Assembly: GCA_963971305.1 (NCBI GenBank)
Contig: OZ020303.1
Coordinates: 57,970,867-58,034,866 of the forward strand
Direction of reading: 5' to 3'
Length of the DNA: 64,000 bases
Origin: Arcuatula senhousia
Taxonomy: Eukaryota; Mollusca; Bivalvia; Mytilida; Mytilidae
The position numbers were made by a program, and so were the translations under genes. Positions 47,701 through 58,502 of the stretch are shown here, piece after piece; position 1 is the first letter of the stretch; every line of letters begins with the position of its first letter. A model generated the notes under the pieces. It saw only the letters and a list, made by a program, of their open reading frames with translations. It had not been told where the DNA came from and made no database searches.

Positions 47701-49949
47701 GTTTGAACACCCGTTGATCTTGCTTGAATAAAGAGACAAACAAATTATATCCAAAAATATGCACAAAAACGTTTTACATGTTATAAAGTCTACTTTTAAT
47801 TAAAATTAATAATAAAAAGGTGTTATTTTTTTATTTGACTACTTTTTTCACATGTTTGCTAAACAAAATACAGTAATATAGGATTATTTTCCTATGAGTT
47901 ATAATTAAATAAGTAATTTTTAACCTATACTTAACGTTGGACAGTTAGAGAAAAAGCAAATGCTCGTTTCCTTATTTGACAAATATCTAACTCGATGTGA
48001 TAAAAATCCGTATCTCATCACTTATAGATGTGAAACCTGTATTTATCTCTTAACGAATGCAAGCGTACGTACTTTTTAGCTCACCTGGACCAAAGGTCCA
48101 TGTGAGCTATTGCCATCACTTGGCGTCCGTCGTCGTCCGTCGTCCGTCGTCCGTCGTCGTCCGTCGTCCGTCGTCGTTAACATTTTTCAAACGTTAACTC
48201 CTCTAACACCATAAGTCCAATGGCTTTTAAATTTGGCACAGTTGTTAATTAGCATAGGTAGTATAAAACTAGCGTGGGGATTTTTGATTCGTTGAAAAAC
48301 ATGGCCGCCATGGCTAAAAATAGAACATAGGGGTAAATTGCAGTTTTTGCAAATAACTCAAAAACGGTAACAGATATCAAAATTCTGGCATAGGGTAAAA
48401 GTGATCAGCACCTCAAGATCTACCTGCCCTGAAATTTTCAAGAAGATCCAACAACTGATGTAGGAGTTATTGCCCTTTTTCTGGATTTTTTCAAAATTTT
48501 GCACTTATTTAGCCCTATATCTTGAAAACTATACAAGATATTTTAAAAATTCAAATTGCATATGATTAAGCACATCAAGATCTACATTTCATGTAATTAG
48601 GTCAAAGCTGTAGAACCATTTCTTTTAGGAGTTATGGCCCTTAAAGCGTCAAAATTTACCATTTTTCATTACTTTTACCCTGAATTTCAAAGATTAACTT
48701 GTCTGACACCATACATCCAACTTCAACCAAACTTGGCACAGTTGTTTAATAGCATTAATGCTACAATTCTATCGTTCGGATTTTTGATTCGTCAAAAAAT
48801 ATGGCCTCTATGGCTTAAAATAGAACATAGGGGTCAAATTACAGTTTTTAGCAAATAACCCAAAAACGGTAACAGATATCAAAATTATGATCCTTTTTCT
48901 GGATTTTTTCAAAATTTTTCACTTATTTAGCCCTATATCTTGAAAACTATACAAGATATTTCAAAAATTCAAATTGCATATGATTAAGCACATCAAGATC
49001 TACAATTCATGTAATAAGGTCAAAGCTGTAGAACCATTTCTTTTAGGAGTTATGGCCCTTAAAGCGTCAATATATACCATTGTTCATTACTTCCCCCCCC
49101 CCCCGACTTGTCTGAAACAGTAAGACCAACTGCATCTTGACATGGCACACTGTTTGATAGCTTATATGCTACAACACTATCGTTCAAATTTTTGATTCGT
49201 AAAAAAACATGGCCACCATGGCTAAAAATAGAACATAGGGGCAAATTTCATTTTTTTGCTAATAACTCAAAACTGGTTTCAGATATCAAAATTGTGCAAG
49301 AATCAAAAGTGATCAGCATAGTAAGATTTACCTGTCCTGAAATTTCGGAAAAGATCTGACTGCTGATGTGGGAGTTATTGTTCTTTTTCCTAATTTTTGC
49401 CAAATTTGCACTTATTAAGCCCAATATCTTGAAAACTAACCAAGATATTTCATAAATTTAAATCGCATATGGTTAAGCACAATAATATCTACAAATATAT
49501 GTATCTGTGTAGGTCAGGTGAGCGATTCAGGCTCTTGGGAGCCTCTTGTTTTACTAGTATTGAGCTTGTTATTCATTTGGATCTACAAATAGAATGAGTA
49601 TTTTCGAAAAAGTATTGAAACGAACTTTGTCCTATTGAAAATCCTGATATTCTATATTTGACATTTGTTATTCATTTTAAAAATTAATTAACTGATATTG
49701 TAGGTTAGGGATTTTGTTCCAACCCTAGGACCAATACAAAATATATCACCGACAGATTTTTCAGAGAACACCACACCCGTTTCAAGAACCACAACAAAGA
49801 CACCTCCAACAGATAAAAAGAAAACAGTCAAGTCGGCATTTGTCAAAGAAAAGAGACCAACACTAGTTAATTGCATCCAAAGATTTGGACGATACGTAGT
49901 AAGAAAACTAAACAAACTGTCTTGCCTCTCATCGGCTTCCGAATCGTAG
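44622..49949 (+). CDS. uncharacterised 369-residue Ser/Thr-rich protein with four internal repeats (three exons, complete)
   Basis: Exons join(44622-44741, 46437-47180, 49704-49949) all break in phase 0. The chain starts MPFIENRADSRKYP. No signal peptide or membrane segment is visible. The middle holds four imperfect repeats of about 29-35 residues with core TASA-T-SP-S-EKV-MIKSYMN (residues about 64-189). A basic Pro-rich linker (RGRQPRKPRMKNADL) and a Ser-rich acidic stretch (SVKSFESLVSTSSLESLEEM) follow. The last part, VNCIQRFGRYVVRKLNKLSC, is basic and could form an amphipathic helix. SP and TP sites suggest a phosphorylated, largely disordered protein. I recognise no family. Introns hold mobile elements at 45005-45539, 45613-46150 and 48078-49548. 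Confidence 0.82.
45005..45539 (+). mobile_element. pearl/HINE-type element, CCCCCGCCG family, copy 2
   Basis: Starts GTCCCCCGCCGGTATGTTCG and ends CCGCGTTGCGGCGGGA. It has three diverged core units (AGCGACATACCTCGAAACGC etc.) and a GGACGCACGAATGCAAGGAC tract. It lies in intron 1 of the orphan gene. Confidence 0.75.
45613..46150. mobile_element. 538-bp twin element, copy A
   Basis: Nearly identical to 51894-52431. It starts AGCTCCTTTGTTCTAACAGG and includes a CCACTGGGGTTTGAACGATGG segment; on the minus strand this has a pol III B-box-like GTTCAAACC. It ends in a foldback (46037-46146) whose arms include ATAGTTATTACAT and GTGTCAGTAAGATCACC. It lies in intron 1 of the orphan gene. Confidence 0.85.
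46437..47180 (+). CDS. orphan repeat-protein gene, exon 2 (repeat exon)
   Basis: Acceptor TTATTACAG and donor CAG|GTACCA, 248 codons. Repeat units are at 46506-46610, 46611-46703, 46704-46796 and 46797-46883. The open frame runs on into the intron as hydrophobic sequence, which I regard as intronic. Confidence 0.85.
46506..46883 (+). repeat. in-frame coding tandem repeat, 4 units
   Basis: Units of 105, 93, 93 and ~87 bp start GTGACTGCATCGGCTG or close variants. The third and fourth codons and the MIKSYMN block are the best conserved, while length changes stay multiples of three. Confidence 0.9.
47181..48077. other. orphan gene intron 2, first part
   Basis: No exon seen. A GATTGGCTG box at 47638-47646 and a TCGGTCCGTCCTTCCG tract at 47359-47374 may come from decayed repeats. 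Confidence 0.35.
48078..49548 (+). mobile_element. pearl/HINE-type element, AGCTCACCTG family
   Basis: The left end AGCTCACCTGGACCAAAGGT forms a hairpin with TGTGAGCT and is followed by CGTCGTCCGTCGTCCGTCG. The right end is CAGGTGAGCGATTCAGGCTC with a GGCTCTTGGGAGCC hairpin. Inside are three diverged ~430-bp repeats marked by AAACATGGCCGCCATGGCTA-type sequence at about 48298, 48799 and 49206. It lies in intron 2 of the orphan gene. Confidence 0.85.
49704..49949 (+). CDS. orphan repeat-protein gene, exon 3
   Basis: Acceptor GATATTGTAG precedes 81 codons (VRDFVPTLGPIQNISPTDFS ... SASES) and TAG at 49947-49949. Confidence 0.82.
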   Translation, partial: VRDFVPTLGPIQNISPTDFSENTTPVSRTTTKTPPTDKKKTVKSAFVKEKRPTLVNCIQRFGRYVVRKLNKLSCLSSASES

Positions 49950-50070
49950 CTTAAATAGACAAGTTCCTAATGCAGTGAAGGCATCGTTTTAACTTTTTTG
50001 GTTATTTTTGAAACAGTTCTTGGCATATTTGCAAACATATCATAAACTGATGATTATTTCTGTTATCTTA

Positions 50071-50076
50071 AATAAA
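50071..50076 (+). terminator. poly(A) signal of the orphan repeat-protein gene
   Basis: AATAAA about 120 nt after the stop codon, in AT-rich sequence. Confidence 0.6.
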
Positions 50077-50354
50077 ATTGAAATACAAATATGCTTGTTA
50101 TAATAACTGTCAGATTGGTTGATTTAAAAACAAACGTAAAAAGTTGTATTTGAACATGATTTGATGCTATTTGCTGTAAGTTTTCTAGAATTTACTCTTG
50201 ATTTCTGTAAGTTTTCAAAACGTTTAGTAAGAATTTCTTGCATTATAATACAAAATGGCATCCGCCAAACAATCGTCGAGAAAGTTACAATTATGTACAG
50301 GACAGGATTATGTATGTTTGTCGTTAAAGTCTAATTTTTTGAAAATTGAAAAAA

Positions 50355-50520
50355 AAGCAAAAAAACACCACCTGAGCAATAAACCCCAAATTACAAATCA
50401 GTAAAAACTGAAGACATCGAAACTGCAAAACGAAAGTAACTTAGGTGCTCCGAAAGAACAAGCAGTACCAGACGCATCACCAATTCTTCGTTTATGATAG
50501 GTCAAATCTTCGAAAATACA
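50355..50520 (-). repeat. dispersed repeat R2, fragment
   Basis: GTAACTTAGGTGCTCCGAAA and GCAGTACCAGACGCATCACC resemble the R2 family in the 17215-17480 orientation. Confidence 0.45.
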
Positions 50521-51464
50521 AACACCAAATACACATTGCATATGACAAGGCAACATCTGCGTGCGTAATCTGTGAGATCAATTCCATTATTTGTTTCCAT
50601 GCATATCGTTTCTAAAAAATAAAGCAGGCATCTTATTGGGGATTAAAAACCATTGTCGTTTATAAATATTTTACAAAATTTACTCATTTGCTTTCAATAA
50701 TATTGTTAAGAATTCATTTTTTTTTATAATTAGTATGTATAGTATTGCACTAAAATGACAAAAATGACAGCCAAAGCAACTCAAGGAATAGTCTCTTTTA
50801 CCATCAAATGTATTGAGCCAATTTGGGGTTAAAAAGATATTTAAAAAAACTCAAAGAAATCAAAGCTGATTTTCGGTGTATTGTATTAGGCAATTATTAA
50901 TAGCAATTTGAAGACAAAACTTGATCGTTTGATAAATAAAAGTATTTTAGGACCAATATTGTTGTTATAATTTTAGATATTTTTTTTCCCGAACTTTCAA
51001 CATTATGGTAAACAACCAACCAACTTGACACTACAGGATTGATATTTTCAAAAAGCACTCCAAGTATTTGATAAATTATTTTTTACCATTGCCTTTTATT
51101 AAATCTTTTTATAAAGTATATCTAATATAAGTTTAACTTTGAACCTGAGTCATATCCAACTTTCGGTTTCTGTTAACTTTTTGAATTTGGGTATATTAAA
51201 ATAAATAATGAACAAAGGTAGATCTAATCCAGTATTTTGCTTTTCACTCCTACATTGATTTTGTTGATTTAGAGAATTGAACTAGAGGCTCCCATAAGCC
51301 GCTAATGCTATCTTATTGTTTTGATAAGTTTCATCTTTAATATATGTAATCGTGTTAAGAAAAAAAATGCATAGAAATCTATCAAATCTTTCGGCACTTA
51401 CGTAATTTTTGAAAACATGAAAAACATTTTTGTCAGAAAAATAACATTAACTATAACATTTACG
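50521..51464. other. no recognised feature
   Basis: AT-rich intergenic DNA downstream of the orphan gene. Confidence 0.4.
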
Positions 51465-52475
51465 ATTTTCACTTAAATCACTTATACTGCGGAACCGATT
51501 TGACTAATTCATTTATACTGGGAAAAGTTTTTCACTGTATTCACTTACACTTGGGACATGGTTCAATGATTTCACCAGTGAAAGTGACTTAAAATAACAT
51601 TAAGTTCCACTTTAACTTGGGAAAGGGTTTCACAAATGTTGAAACTGGTTTCACTTCGGTCACTTATAATACGGAAAAGGTTTCACACAAGTCACTAATA
51701 CTTTGGAAAGGTTTCACACGAGTCACTTATACGATAGAAATGGTTTCACACAAGTCACTTATAATATGGAAAGGGTTTCACATAAGTCACTTATAAGATG
51801 GAAATGGTTCCACACAAGTCACTTATACTGGGAAAAGTTTTCACTAAATTACCATTTTACTAGGGAAAGTGTTTTATTCAATTCTTTCATCCCAGCTCCT
51901 TTGTTCTAACAGGGGTGATCTGAGCCGGATCATCCCTCGGAATACCCTGTTCTATTTTTTCAACTCTATTGTCCATTTTCTTTTGTTTTTCAAAGCAAGT
52001 TTATTGAGAAATGTTCACTAAGTTGAACATAGGAAAATTATAAGATCAACAACAATGGTTTTTTTTGAAGATTGAAAAATAACATAGATTCCACTGGGGT
52101 TTGAACGATGGATCTCATCGTTCCAAGTCTACCTTCACGAAACCGATGGAAAGTCATTGCAAAAAATGTATATAAAGAATATTGAAGGGGCCCAATAAGG
52201 ATACTCTATAATATATTTTATAAAAATGTTTTCTTTTTTATTCTAAATGTACAGAATGTATTCTAATGCTTGTATTTAAATTTTTTCATGACATATTGTG
52301 AAGGCTGGGATGTAAAATAGTTATTACATTCGGACTTAGAGTGTCAGTAAGATCACCCTCTCCGGCCTCCGGCCGTCGGGATGATCTTATACTGACACAC
52401 CGCGTCCTCATGTAATAATTATTACATACACTTATACAGGGGCAGGATTTCCTCAAGTCACTTATACTGGAACAT
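51465..52475. repeat. ~28-bp minisatellite (CACTTATACTGGGAAA), split by twin element copy B
   Basis: Units of GTCACTTATA-TGGAAAGG + TTTCACACAA run from about 51465 to 51870. They resume at 52432-52475 (CAAGTCACTTATACTGG) after the 538-bp insertion. Confidence 0.85.
51894..52431. mobile_element. 538-bp twin element, copy B
   Basis: Same length and nearly the same sequence as 45613-46150. Differences include CGGTCGTCGGGG versus CGGCCGTCGGGA. It is inserted within the CACTTATACTGGGAAA minisatellite. Confidence 0.85.
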
Positions 52476-52792
52476 GGGACAGACAAAAGGCTGTTATAAT
52501 TATTTGCGAGGATAATAAATTAATTTTTAATTCAAAAAGACCCGCAACTCCAACACGACGTAGATTTTGTTAAATTCAATGAATACATCTTTTTGAGATG
52601 CTGATTTGATTTTCTCTTCATAGACATTTGTATCAAGTTTTATATTATTTGAAAAAAAAAACCCAAAGCAATCTATTGACTAATAACTGATCAAACAGGG
52701 GGGGATTTTGTCACGCTTCAGGGATTTTTTTCACAACGATAGCTATCAGCCACCGAGAATTTTTTTTCATGAACAAAGGACAACTCTGTATT

Positions 52793-52845
52793 AAGCTGGC
52801 AACCGGCTCCCTACTGTTCAGATAATAACAGCGGGGTACCAGCCT
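52793..52845 (-). mobile_element. very small transposon-like insertion, 53 bp
   Basis: AAGCTGGCAACCGG ... GGGGTACCAGCCT is flanked by a perfect 11-bp repeat AACTCTGTATT (52782-52792, 52846-52856). Read on the minus strand it matches 29912-29979 through AGGCTGGTACCC, TTATCTGAACAGTA and GGAGCCGGTTGCCAGCTT. Confidence 0.8.
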
Positions 52846-53989
52846 AACTCTGTATTTATAATATGAATTACCAGGCTACCGTGGTCTCTGGGTATAGAAA
52901 TATAACTTTCATAGTGCAAGGCCGACATGATTACCATTATGTCAGTCCGTATAAGAGACAGCAAATGCTTATTTTCAGAATTACGAGGAAGTCTATAAAG
53001 ATATATACGTTTGCTTGCAACTACAAATGTATGTCGTAAGAAATATATAGAACTATATATTTGAAGCTAATTCTAGAAATTAATTTTCCCGAAACACCAT
53101 ATGGGTATTCTTAGACATATATTATTTCTTTACAAATATGGTTTAAACTTTCAAAACTATCAAACGTATATATACACGGTGTCCAACCCCCGTACAGTGC
53201 ATTCCGGAAGTAGTGCGTTTTTCAATGGTAAACAAAGAAGAAAATTTGATTGCTGACTAAGAAAACCTTGAATTTGAATACATTGAATTGTGCAAAAATA
53301 CCTTTTGAATATGATTCGTGTAAAGGAAACCTTTGGTAAAATGAATAAATACACAAATACAACAATTCTTAATCCTTCGTCGCATACTTTTGAAAACGCA
53401 TTAGGGTCATAATATTTTATTAGAAAACTCGACAGAAAAATCATATATATTTTGTACTATACAAACATTTATTTAATCTTCTGGGTATCAACAGAAACTT
53501 TATAAGTATAGTTTTGGAAATCAATCAACAATTTGAGGCAAAACAACATACTTTAAAAGAAAATAAAGATCATAGTTTTTTTTTCACTGTACGGCCCGTT
53601 GCAATGATACTGTACGGTTCGTTGCGCGTACTCACTCTGAAACTGTACGGCCCGTTGCACTTTTTTGCGCATGATACCTGATGAAAAGTATCTAGACGAA
53701 CCATTCCGTATTCTTCTCATGTAGTAGACTTAACTTTAAATACGTTTTTAAATCAAACAGATATTAAGAGACTTTGTTTTAAAAATTATTAATAGTTAGA
53801 CGTTTCCTAGCCAACTCGTTAAGAGGCACTGTAAGATATTGCCAAGCAGTCAAATAAAGACAACTAACAAGTAATTAGTCTTGTGCTGACCGAAGAGATG
53901 AATATGCCCCTAACAGCAGAGTCCAGCTTGTATGATACGTAAACCATGACTGCTGATCATAGTGGGCCAACGTGTGTGGAAAGTGCCAC

Positions 53990-54225
53990 GCTTCATGACG
54001 TAAAATACCCCTTTGTGGACCGTCAAGTTAGTGCGCCACATAAGCTAAGTTTTTCGCCTCTCTCCTTTTCTGTTCAAAATTAACTGTTCCCATGTTTCCC
54101 GCTGACCCCACATTTCTCATCAAGTTCATTTTATCATACTTTCGTGTCCATCGCCTATAAATAAACTATATAGCGTTGCTTGGGGGTAAAACACAAACCC
54201 ACTCACTCATTTGCTCGGGATATAG
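53990..54225 (+). mobile_element. SINE-like repeat, copy 2
   Basis: CATGACGTAAAATACCCCTT then TGTGGACCGTCAAGT, CCATCGCCTATAAATAAACT, ATATAGCGTTGC and the tail ACCCACTCACTCAT. It matches 62805-63058 throughout and the core of 33060-33397. Confidence 0.7.
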
Positions 54226-54639
54226 AAGACATTGACTGTGGCTGTATAATATTATTAAATGTTATAATAAAGCAAAATAAAGCAAAAAACTATAAAGGAA
54301 CAATACCTGGGGGGGGGTTAACTTCCCATAATTTTTTTGTCTTTGAAATTTCCGGTTGTTACATTTAGTTTTGGTCGTTAGTACTTTTCGTTCAACACAT
54401 TTTGGTTTTTGGTCTTTCAATTTGTTGATTCGAATGTAGCTGATTAGAGGTTACTCCTTGAAATATCGTTATACAGCATAGCCAAATTAAGCCTTTATAC
54501 CCGTTTTAGTATTTGTATTTGTATTTATGGACGTACGACTGGAATAGGTTTTCGGATCTAAAGGTATATGATTGGGTGTACATAGAAAAAAAACACCAAA
54601 AGAACAAAAACAACCAAAAACCGTACAGGTATAATAGAA

Positions 54640-55320
54640 GAGGAATGACAGACTGAATGTCTCAATTAAGTCAGGAGTTCCTCAGGGTTCTGTACTGGTA
54701 CCCAGTCTTTTCCTTTTTTACATTAACGACATTCCAGTAGGTTTGATATCAACAATAGAATTATTTGCCGATCACACTATTTCGTATTTACATGTAGCTT
54801 TTATATCAGTTCCAACCGGTAATAACGCAGTCATACAAATCAATAGTAAACCTTAAGTGGAGTATGCCTGGTACGTGTGGGATTCATTAACACAGGAAGA
54901 CATAAAAAAATATATGGAAGGAGTGCAGTGCAGGACTGCAAGGTATATGCATGCCTATAGTCGTCGCATAATACACCAAGCGTAAGTGACATAATATATG
55001 ATCTGATCATGAGATCCCCAGCAAACCACAAAACAGACCCCACTGGACAATGCTTTATAAAATATCTAAGGAAAAACGATGAAGATCGTCTTATTAAACT
55101 AAACCGGCTCACTAGACACATGACCCGCATCTCCTACCAAATTCAACAGTCTCGTCTTCGAATCCGTCAACAAACTTTCTTTCCCCGAACAATACGAAAC
55201 TGGAACAACCTTCCTTTGGGCGCTGTCCTGGCTACGGTGCAACAAAACAAAACAAATATTCTTCAGTCTGAGAATATTCTCAACTCCATTAGTAATTACT
55301 CAGACTTACTATAGGTTTTT
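54640..55320 (+). pseudogene. LINE reverse-transcriptase 3' fragment (Jockey/CR1-like type)
   Basis: Broken frames read SIKSGVPQGSVLVPSLFLFY then INDIPVGLISTIELFADHTI, the RT region with the FADD box changed to FADH. LEYAWYVWDSLTQEDIKKYM and QCRTARYMHAYSRR follow. The 3' end FFPRTIRNWNNLPLGAVLA is typical of these elements' C-termini. Internal stops and a deletion make it inactive. The 101-codon frame at 55009-55314 is its last part. Confidence 0.85.
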
Positions 55321-56417
55321 ATTGAAGTTTTGTAAGGTGGGGTCTGGGTGAATCATCTGAGTCATTCAAGGCAGCTATCTCAGCACTTCAACACTAAATT
55401 AACATTTCTTCGTTGTACATAGTTTTCTCTTAACTTAAAAAAATATATAGTTGAATAATATTATCTATATAAACCTTCCTATCGCGCTGTCGGCGTATAT
55501 TTGCAAAATATTCAATACACTGAAGTCAGTATATTAATTAGACGTAGAAGAGACGGTTTGTTGCGTGCAATGCATTGTGGTATAGATTACTTAGAGAGCC
55601 AGGGGTTAAAAAGAGGTATATAAAAAGAAGCATTGAAAACCTGGGACAGTGATCATTGTACGAACATATCAAATGGATTGGAAGTGTCAAACTCCTCAAA
55701 GTTCCAGTTCCCGGTCAAACAGTTACACCTCGTTCATAATTAGTTTTGAAGACCACTAGTGTACTAGGTTTACATGTCACACTTCTCTCGCGCAGTTCCT
55801 TTAACTCTTCTCCCCTTTAAAATACTGCGCAACTACTTGAACCGGTTTTAAAATAGCACAAGCTTTTAAGAGAAGGTTTTAAAATAGCACAAGGGATTTT
55901 ATATGTTTTTTACGTTAATGAATTAGGAAAAATATGCGCATTATTTTAGCAACGTGCCGTACAGTTTGATTTCCATAAAAAGCAACGGGCCGTACAGTAT
56001 CAAATTATTAGTGTTTGATTTCAAATAAATATAGTGCTTTTATTAACAAACCATTAAGCTTAAAATTTAAACAAATAAGACATAAAAGGTCAAACTTTAT
56101 TTTCCTGTGTTAAATTGTCGATGTTCAATTAATAAAGAAGGTCAAAATACGTGTTTTGCTTCGTATTCTTCCTTGGACTCGTAAAATGAAAATGCGTTTT
56201 TCGAATTTAAAAAATATATCAAAAGATGCATGTTACAGCGGCTAATATAATCAATAGTTAGTGTTTAGGAAGTAACTCCACCGAAAAATTTACAATTAAA
56301 CTCCCATCTAGCTAGAAAAATGTGCATTTAAAAACTTAATTTTTTGCAATTCCGTAATTATACCGGTTCCGGACCGCACTACTTCCGGAATGCACTGTAC
56401 GGGGGTTGGACACCGTG

Positions 56418-57866
56418 ATATAGATCCAGATCACAATTCTATTTAAAATCCGTTAGTGTAGGTATTGCAAATGAAGTGTATACTAAGGGCTGAATAATAT
56501 CCATATTTATGTTAATATCAAATTTGTTGGCTTTTTGTCACTTATTTCGTATTCCAGTGTCCAATGTCAAGCACATAAATGGAATGATTAGGCAAAAATG
56601 TTGTTATATATTTCTTGTATCATTGTTACCATGTTAACCAGAGGCCAGAATGTGTACTGGTTTGCGCAATTCTCTTTTTTTTTATTGAAAATATATTTTT
56701 ACAGCTGCAATGATTTACAATGAACTCTTACTAATTCCCGCGTCTCCGGGATTTTTTCCGTGAACGCACAAATGTAAACTAGCATTTTCAACCAACAAGC
56801 TAAAGCTCGTTTATAATGTTATATTGTTCAATGGTAAAATTTCTTAAGTCGACAGTCCTTTCAAATGATAAAATTTAATACCCCCCCCCCCCAAAAAAAA
56901 AAGAAGTAGTAGTATGAAGCATGGACTTATTCCATTATTTCAATCTGTTCCAAAGTTGATTGACCATTTTTTCTTAATTAAATAAATTCATTTGGTTTTA
57001 GTTAAATTTATTTTTTAAAAACAATTTGACCAAGTGAGATTTTTTCGAAATTAAGACTTTATACATGTGAGGAGCTTAAGTCCATCTGAATTCACCTAAT
57101 TAATGCATTTGTGAGGATGGCATTGTATTGATAAACTGAACTATTAAAACATAATTTACTATATGTGTAATCCTTTGTCTTACAAACATGGGGATGATTA
57201 CTGGTACATCGTTTTGGTTTTCTTTGGTTTTCGAAGGGCGTTAATAAGTAGAAAATGGGGACAAGAAGCTCTCCTCGCGGAAATAATTTTATGGTGCAGT
57301 AACAATTAAAAAAATACAAAACATAAAAACCGACAAGGTTTGAAGTAAATACATATATGTGATATATATTTAATGCAACATTCATTATAAAAAAAACTTG
57401 TGAAATTATGTTAAGTCTCACTCTTGGGTTTTTCATTTAGTTTTAGACATAAAATTTTACAAAATTAATTTAGATTTTCAAAGAGGTTTCGATTCTATTT
57501 TACTAGATACATTCTAAACGACCTTTATGCAATGCATTTAAAAAAATTATATCTACCTTAACAATTGCATAACAATTAATAAAGTATAAAAAAAAAAGAA
57601 AAAGAAAACATGACTGGCGATTTAGATTCAAATTTGTTTTGATCGATTGAAAATTTTCGGTCTGAGAAACTTACATGATTTCGGGAGATGCAAAAATAGA
57701 AATTGCCATTGCAACACCTTACAGAAATGAAAAAAAATCTTCTTTGAACAAAGAATGCGAAAGTAAAAGTGAAATGTAAAGTTTCATATTTTCTTTTTTG
57801 AAAGTTTATCATGAAAACTTTTTGATTAAAAATTGAGATAATAGTTATTTTTACACTAGAAAATAG
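56418..57866. other. no recognised feature
   Basis: AT-rich. The minus-strand frames at 57092-57436 and 57576-57923 have composition like their surroundings and no motif. Confidence 0.35.
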
Positions 57867-57930
57867 TATAAAACGGGCCAATTTTATCATAGTTAGCCGA
57901 AAGAGGACGAGGCTAAGTTCCAAGTTACTG
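57867..57930 (+). promoter_or_regulatory. candidate TATA promoter and first non-coding exon
   Basis: TATAAAACGGG at 57867-57877, then TAGCCGAAAGAGGACGAGG and a consensus donor GTAAGT at 57931. There is no ATG in the ~34-nt exon implied. It may be the upstream promoter of the EXD1-like gene, or of an lncRNA. Confidence 0.35.
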
Positions 57931-58230
57931 TAAGTAGAAATATATGTATAAAAACGACAAAAGTTATTGATAATAAAATATTGTGTGTAAAAAAAATCTT
58001 GTCAATTTGAGGGGGGGTATGCTTTCTGTGAAAATCTTAATACGCAACAATCTTTTTGAAAATTAAATTTTAAAGCTTTGTTTAAGTTTGGTTCCCGTAT
58101 AAAAGAATTAGATGAAAAATACAAGCTTTCACTTTTTGAAATTACTTCAAATGTCATATATATATTCCTCTCAAATAATTTCTAATGTAGACACGTTGAA
58201 TGATTTTTTTCTTTTTTTTTCTGATTGTAG

Positions 58231-58310
58231 CTTAAACCAAGGAATTGAAATTCGCTAAACAGAGTGTGTACCGACGGTTAGGGATAACGCAAATAATCAC
58301 TTCATATAAA
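58231..58310 (+). ncRNA. candidate non-coding (5' UTR) exon
   Basis: A strong acceptor (TTTTTTTCTGATTGTAG) and a strong donor (GTAAGT at 58311) border 80 nt with stops in all three frames. This suggests a non-coding exon of the transcript starting near 57897. A further candidate is 61331-61472 (TTTTTCTTTCAG / GTAAGG). Confidence 0.35.
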
Positions 58311-58502
58311 GTAAGTTTTTACATTTTGACGCATAGGTATATAACATCAGTTTTATCATTTTATATATGTTCGAGATAGCCAATATCAAAGACCAGAATA
58401 TCATTCTGTTCTTATGCAGTTGTTATGTCAACTTTTTTTTAAGGACCCGAAGGACTTTAAATTTACTGTCTTATTAATTTGAAACCCTTTATTGTTTTTT
58501 TT

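Larger units (their letters stand above)
53175..56417. mobile_element. 3.2 kb composite transposon with 43-bp inverted repeats
   Basis: 53175-53217 and 56375-56417 are exact or nearly exact complements starting CACGGTGTCCAACCCCCGTA. Subterminal copies of CTGTACGGCCCGTTGC occur at about 53588, 53645 and, inverted, 55983. ATATA-type AT repeats flank it on both sides. It contains a SINE fragment (53990-54225) and a LINE 3' fragment (54640-55320). No transposase is seen. Confidence 0.85.

Noticed and set aside
48634..48858. 74-codon plus-strand frame in the AGCTCACCTG element
   Set aside because: Falls on one of three diverged internal tandem units; the other units do not keep the frame.
55009..55314. 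Possible host gene of 101 codons
   Set aside because: FFPRTIRNWNNLP is a LINE C-terminal signature, with RT remnants just upstream.
57576..57923. 115-codon minus-strand frame ending near a GTAAGT
   Set aside because: Considered as an upstream receptor exon, but it is Phe/Lys-rich AT-biased sequence without an acceptor or family motif.
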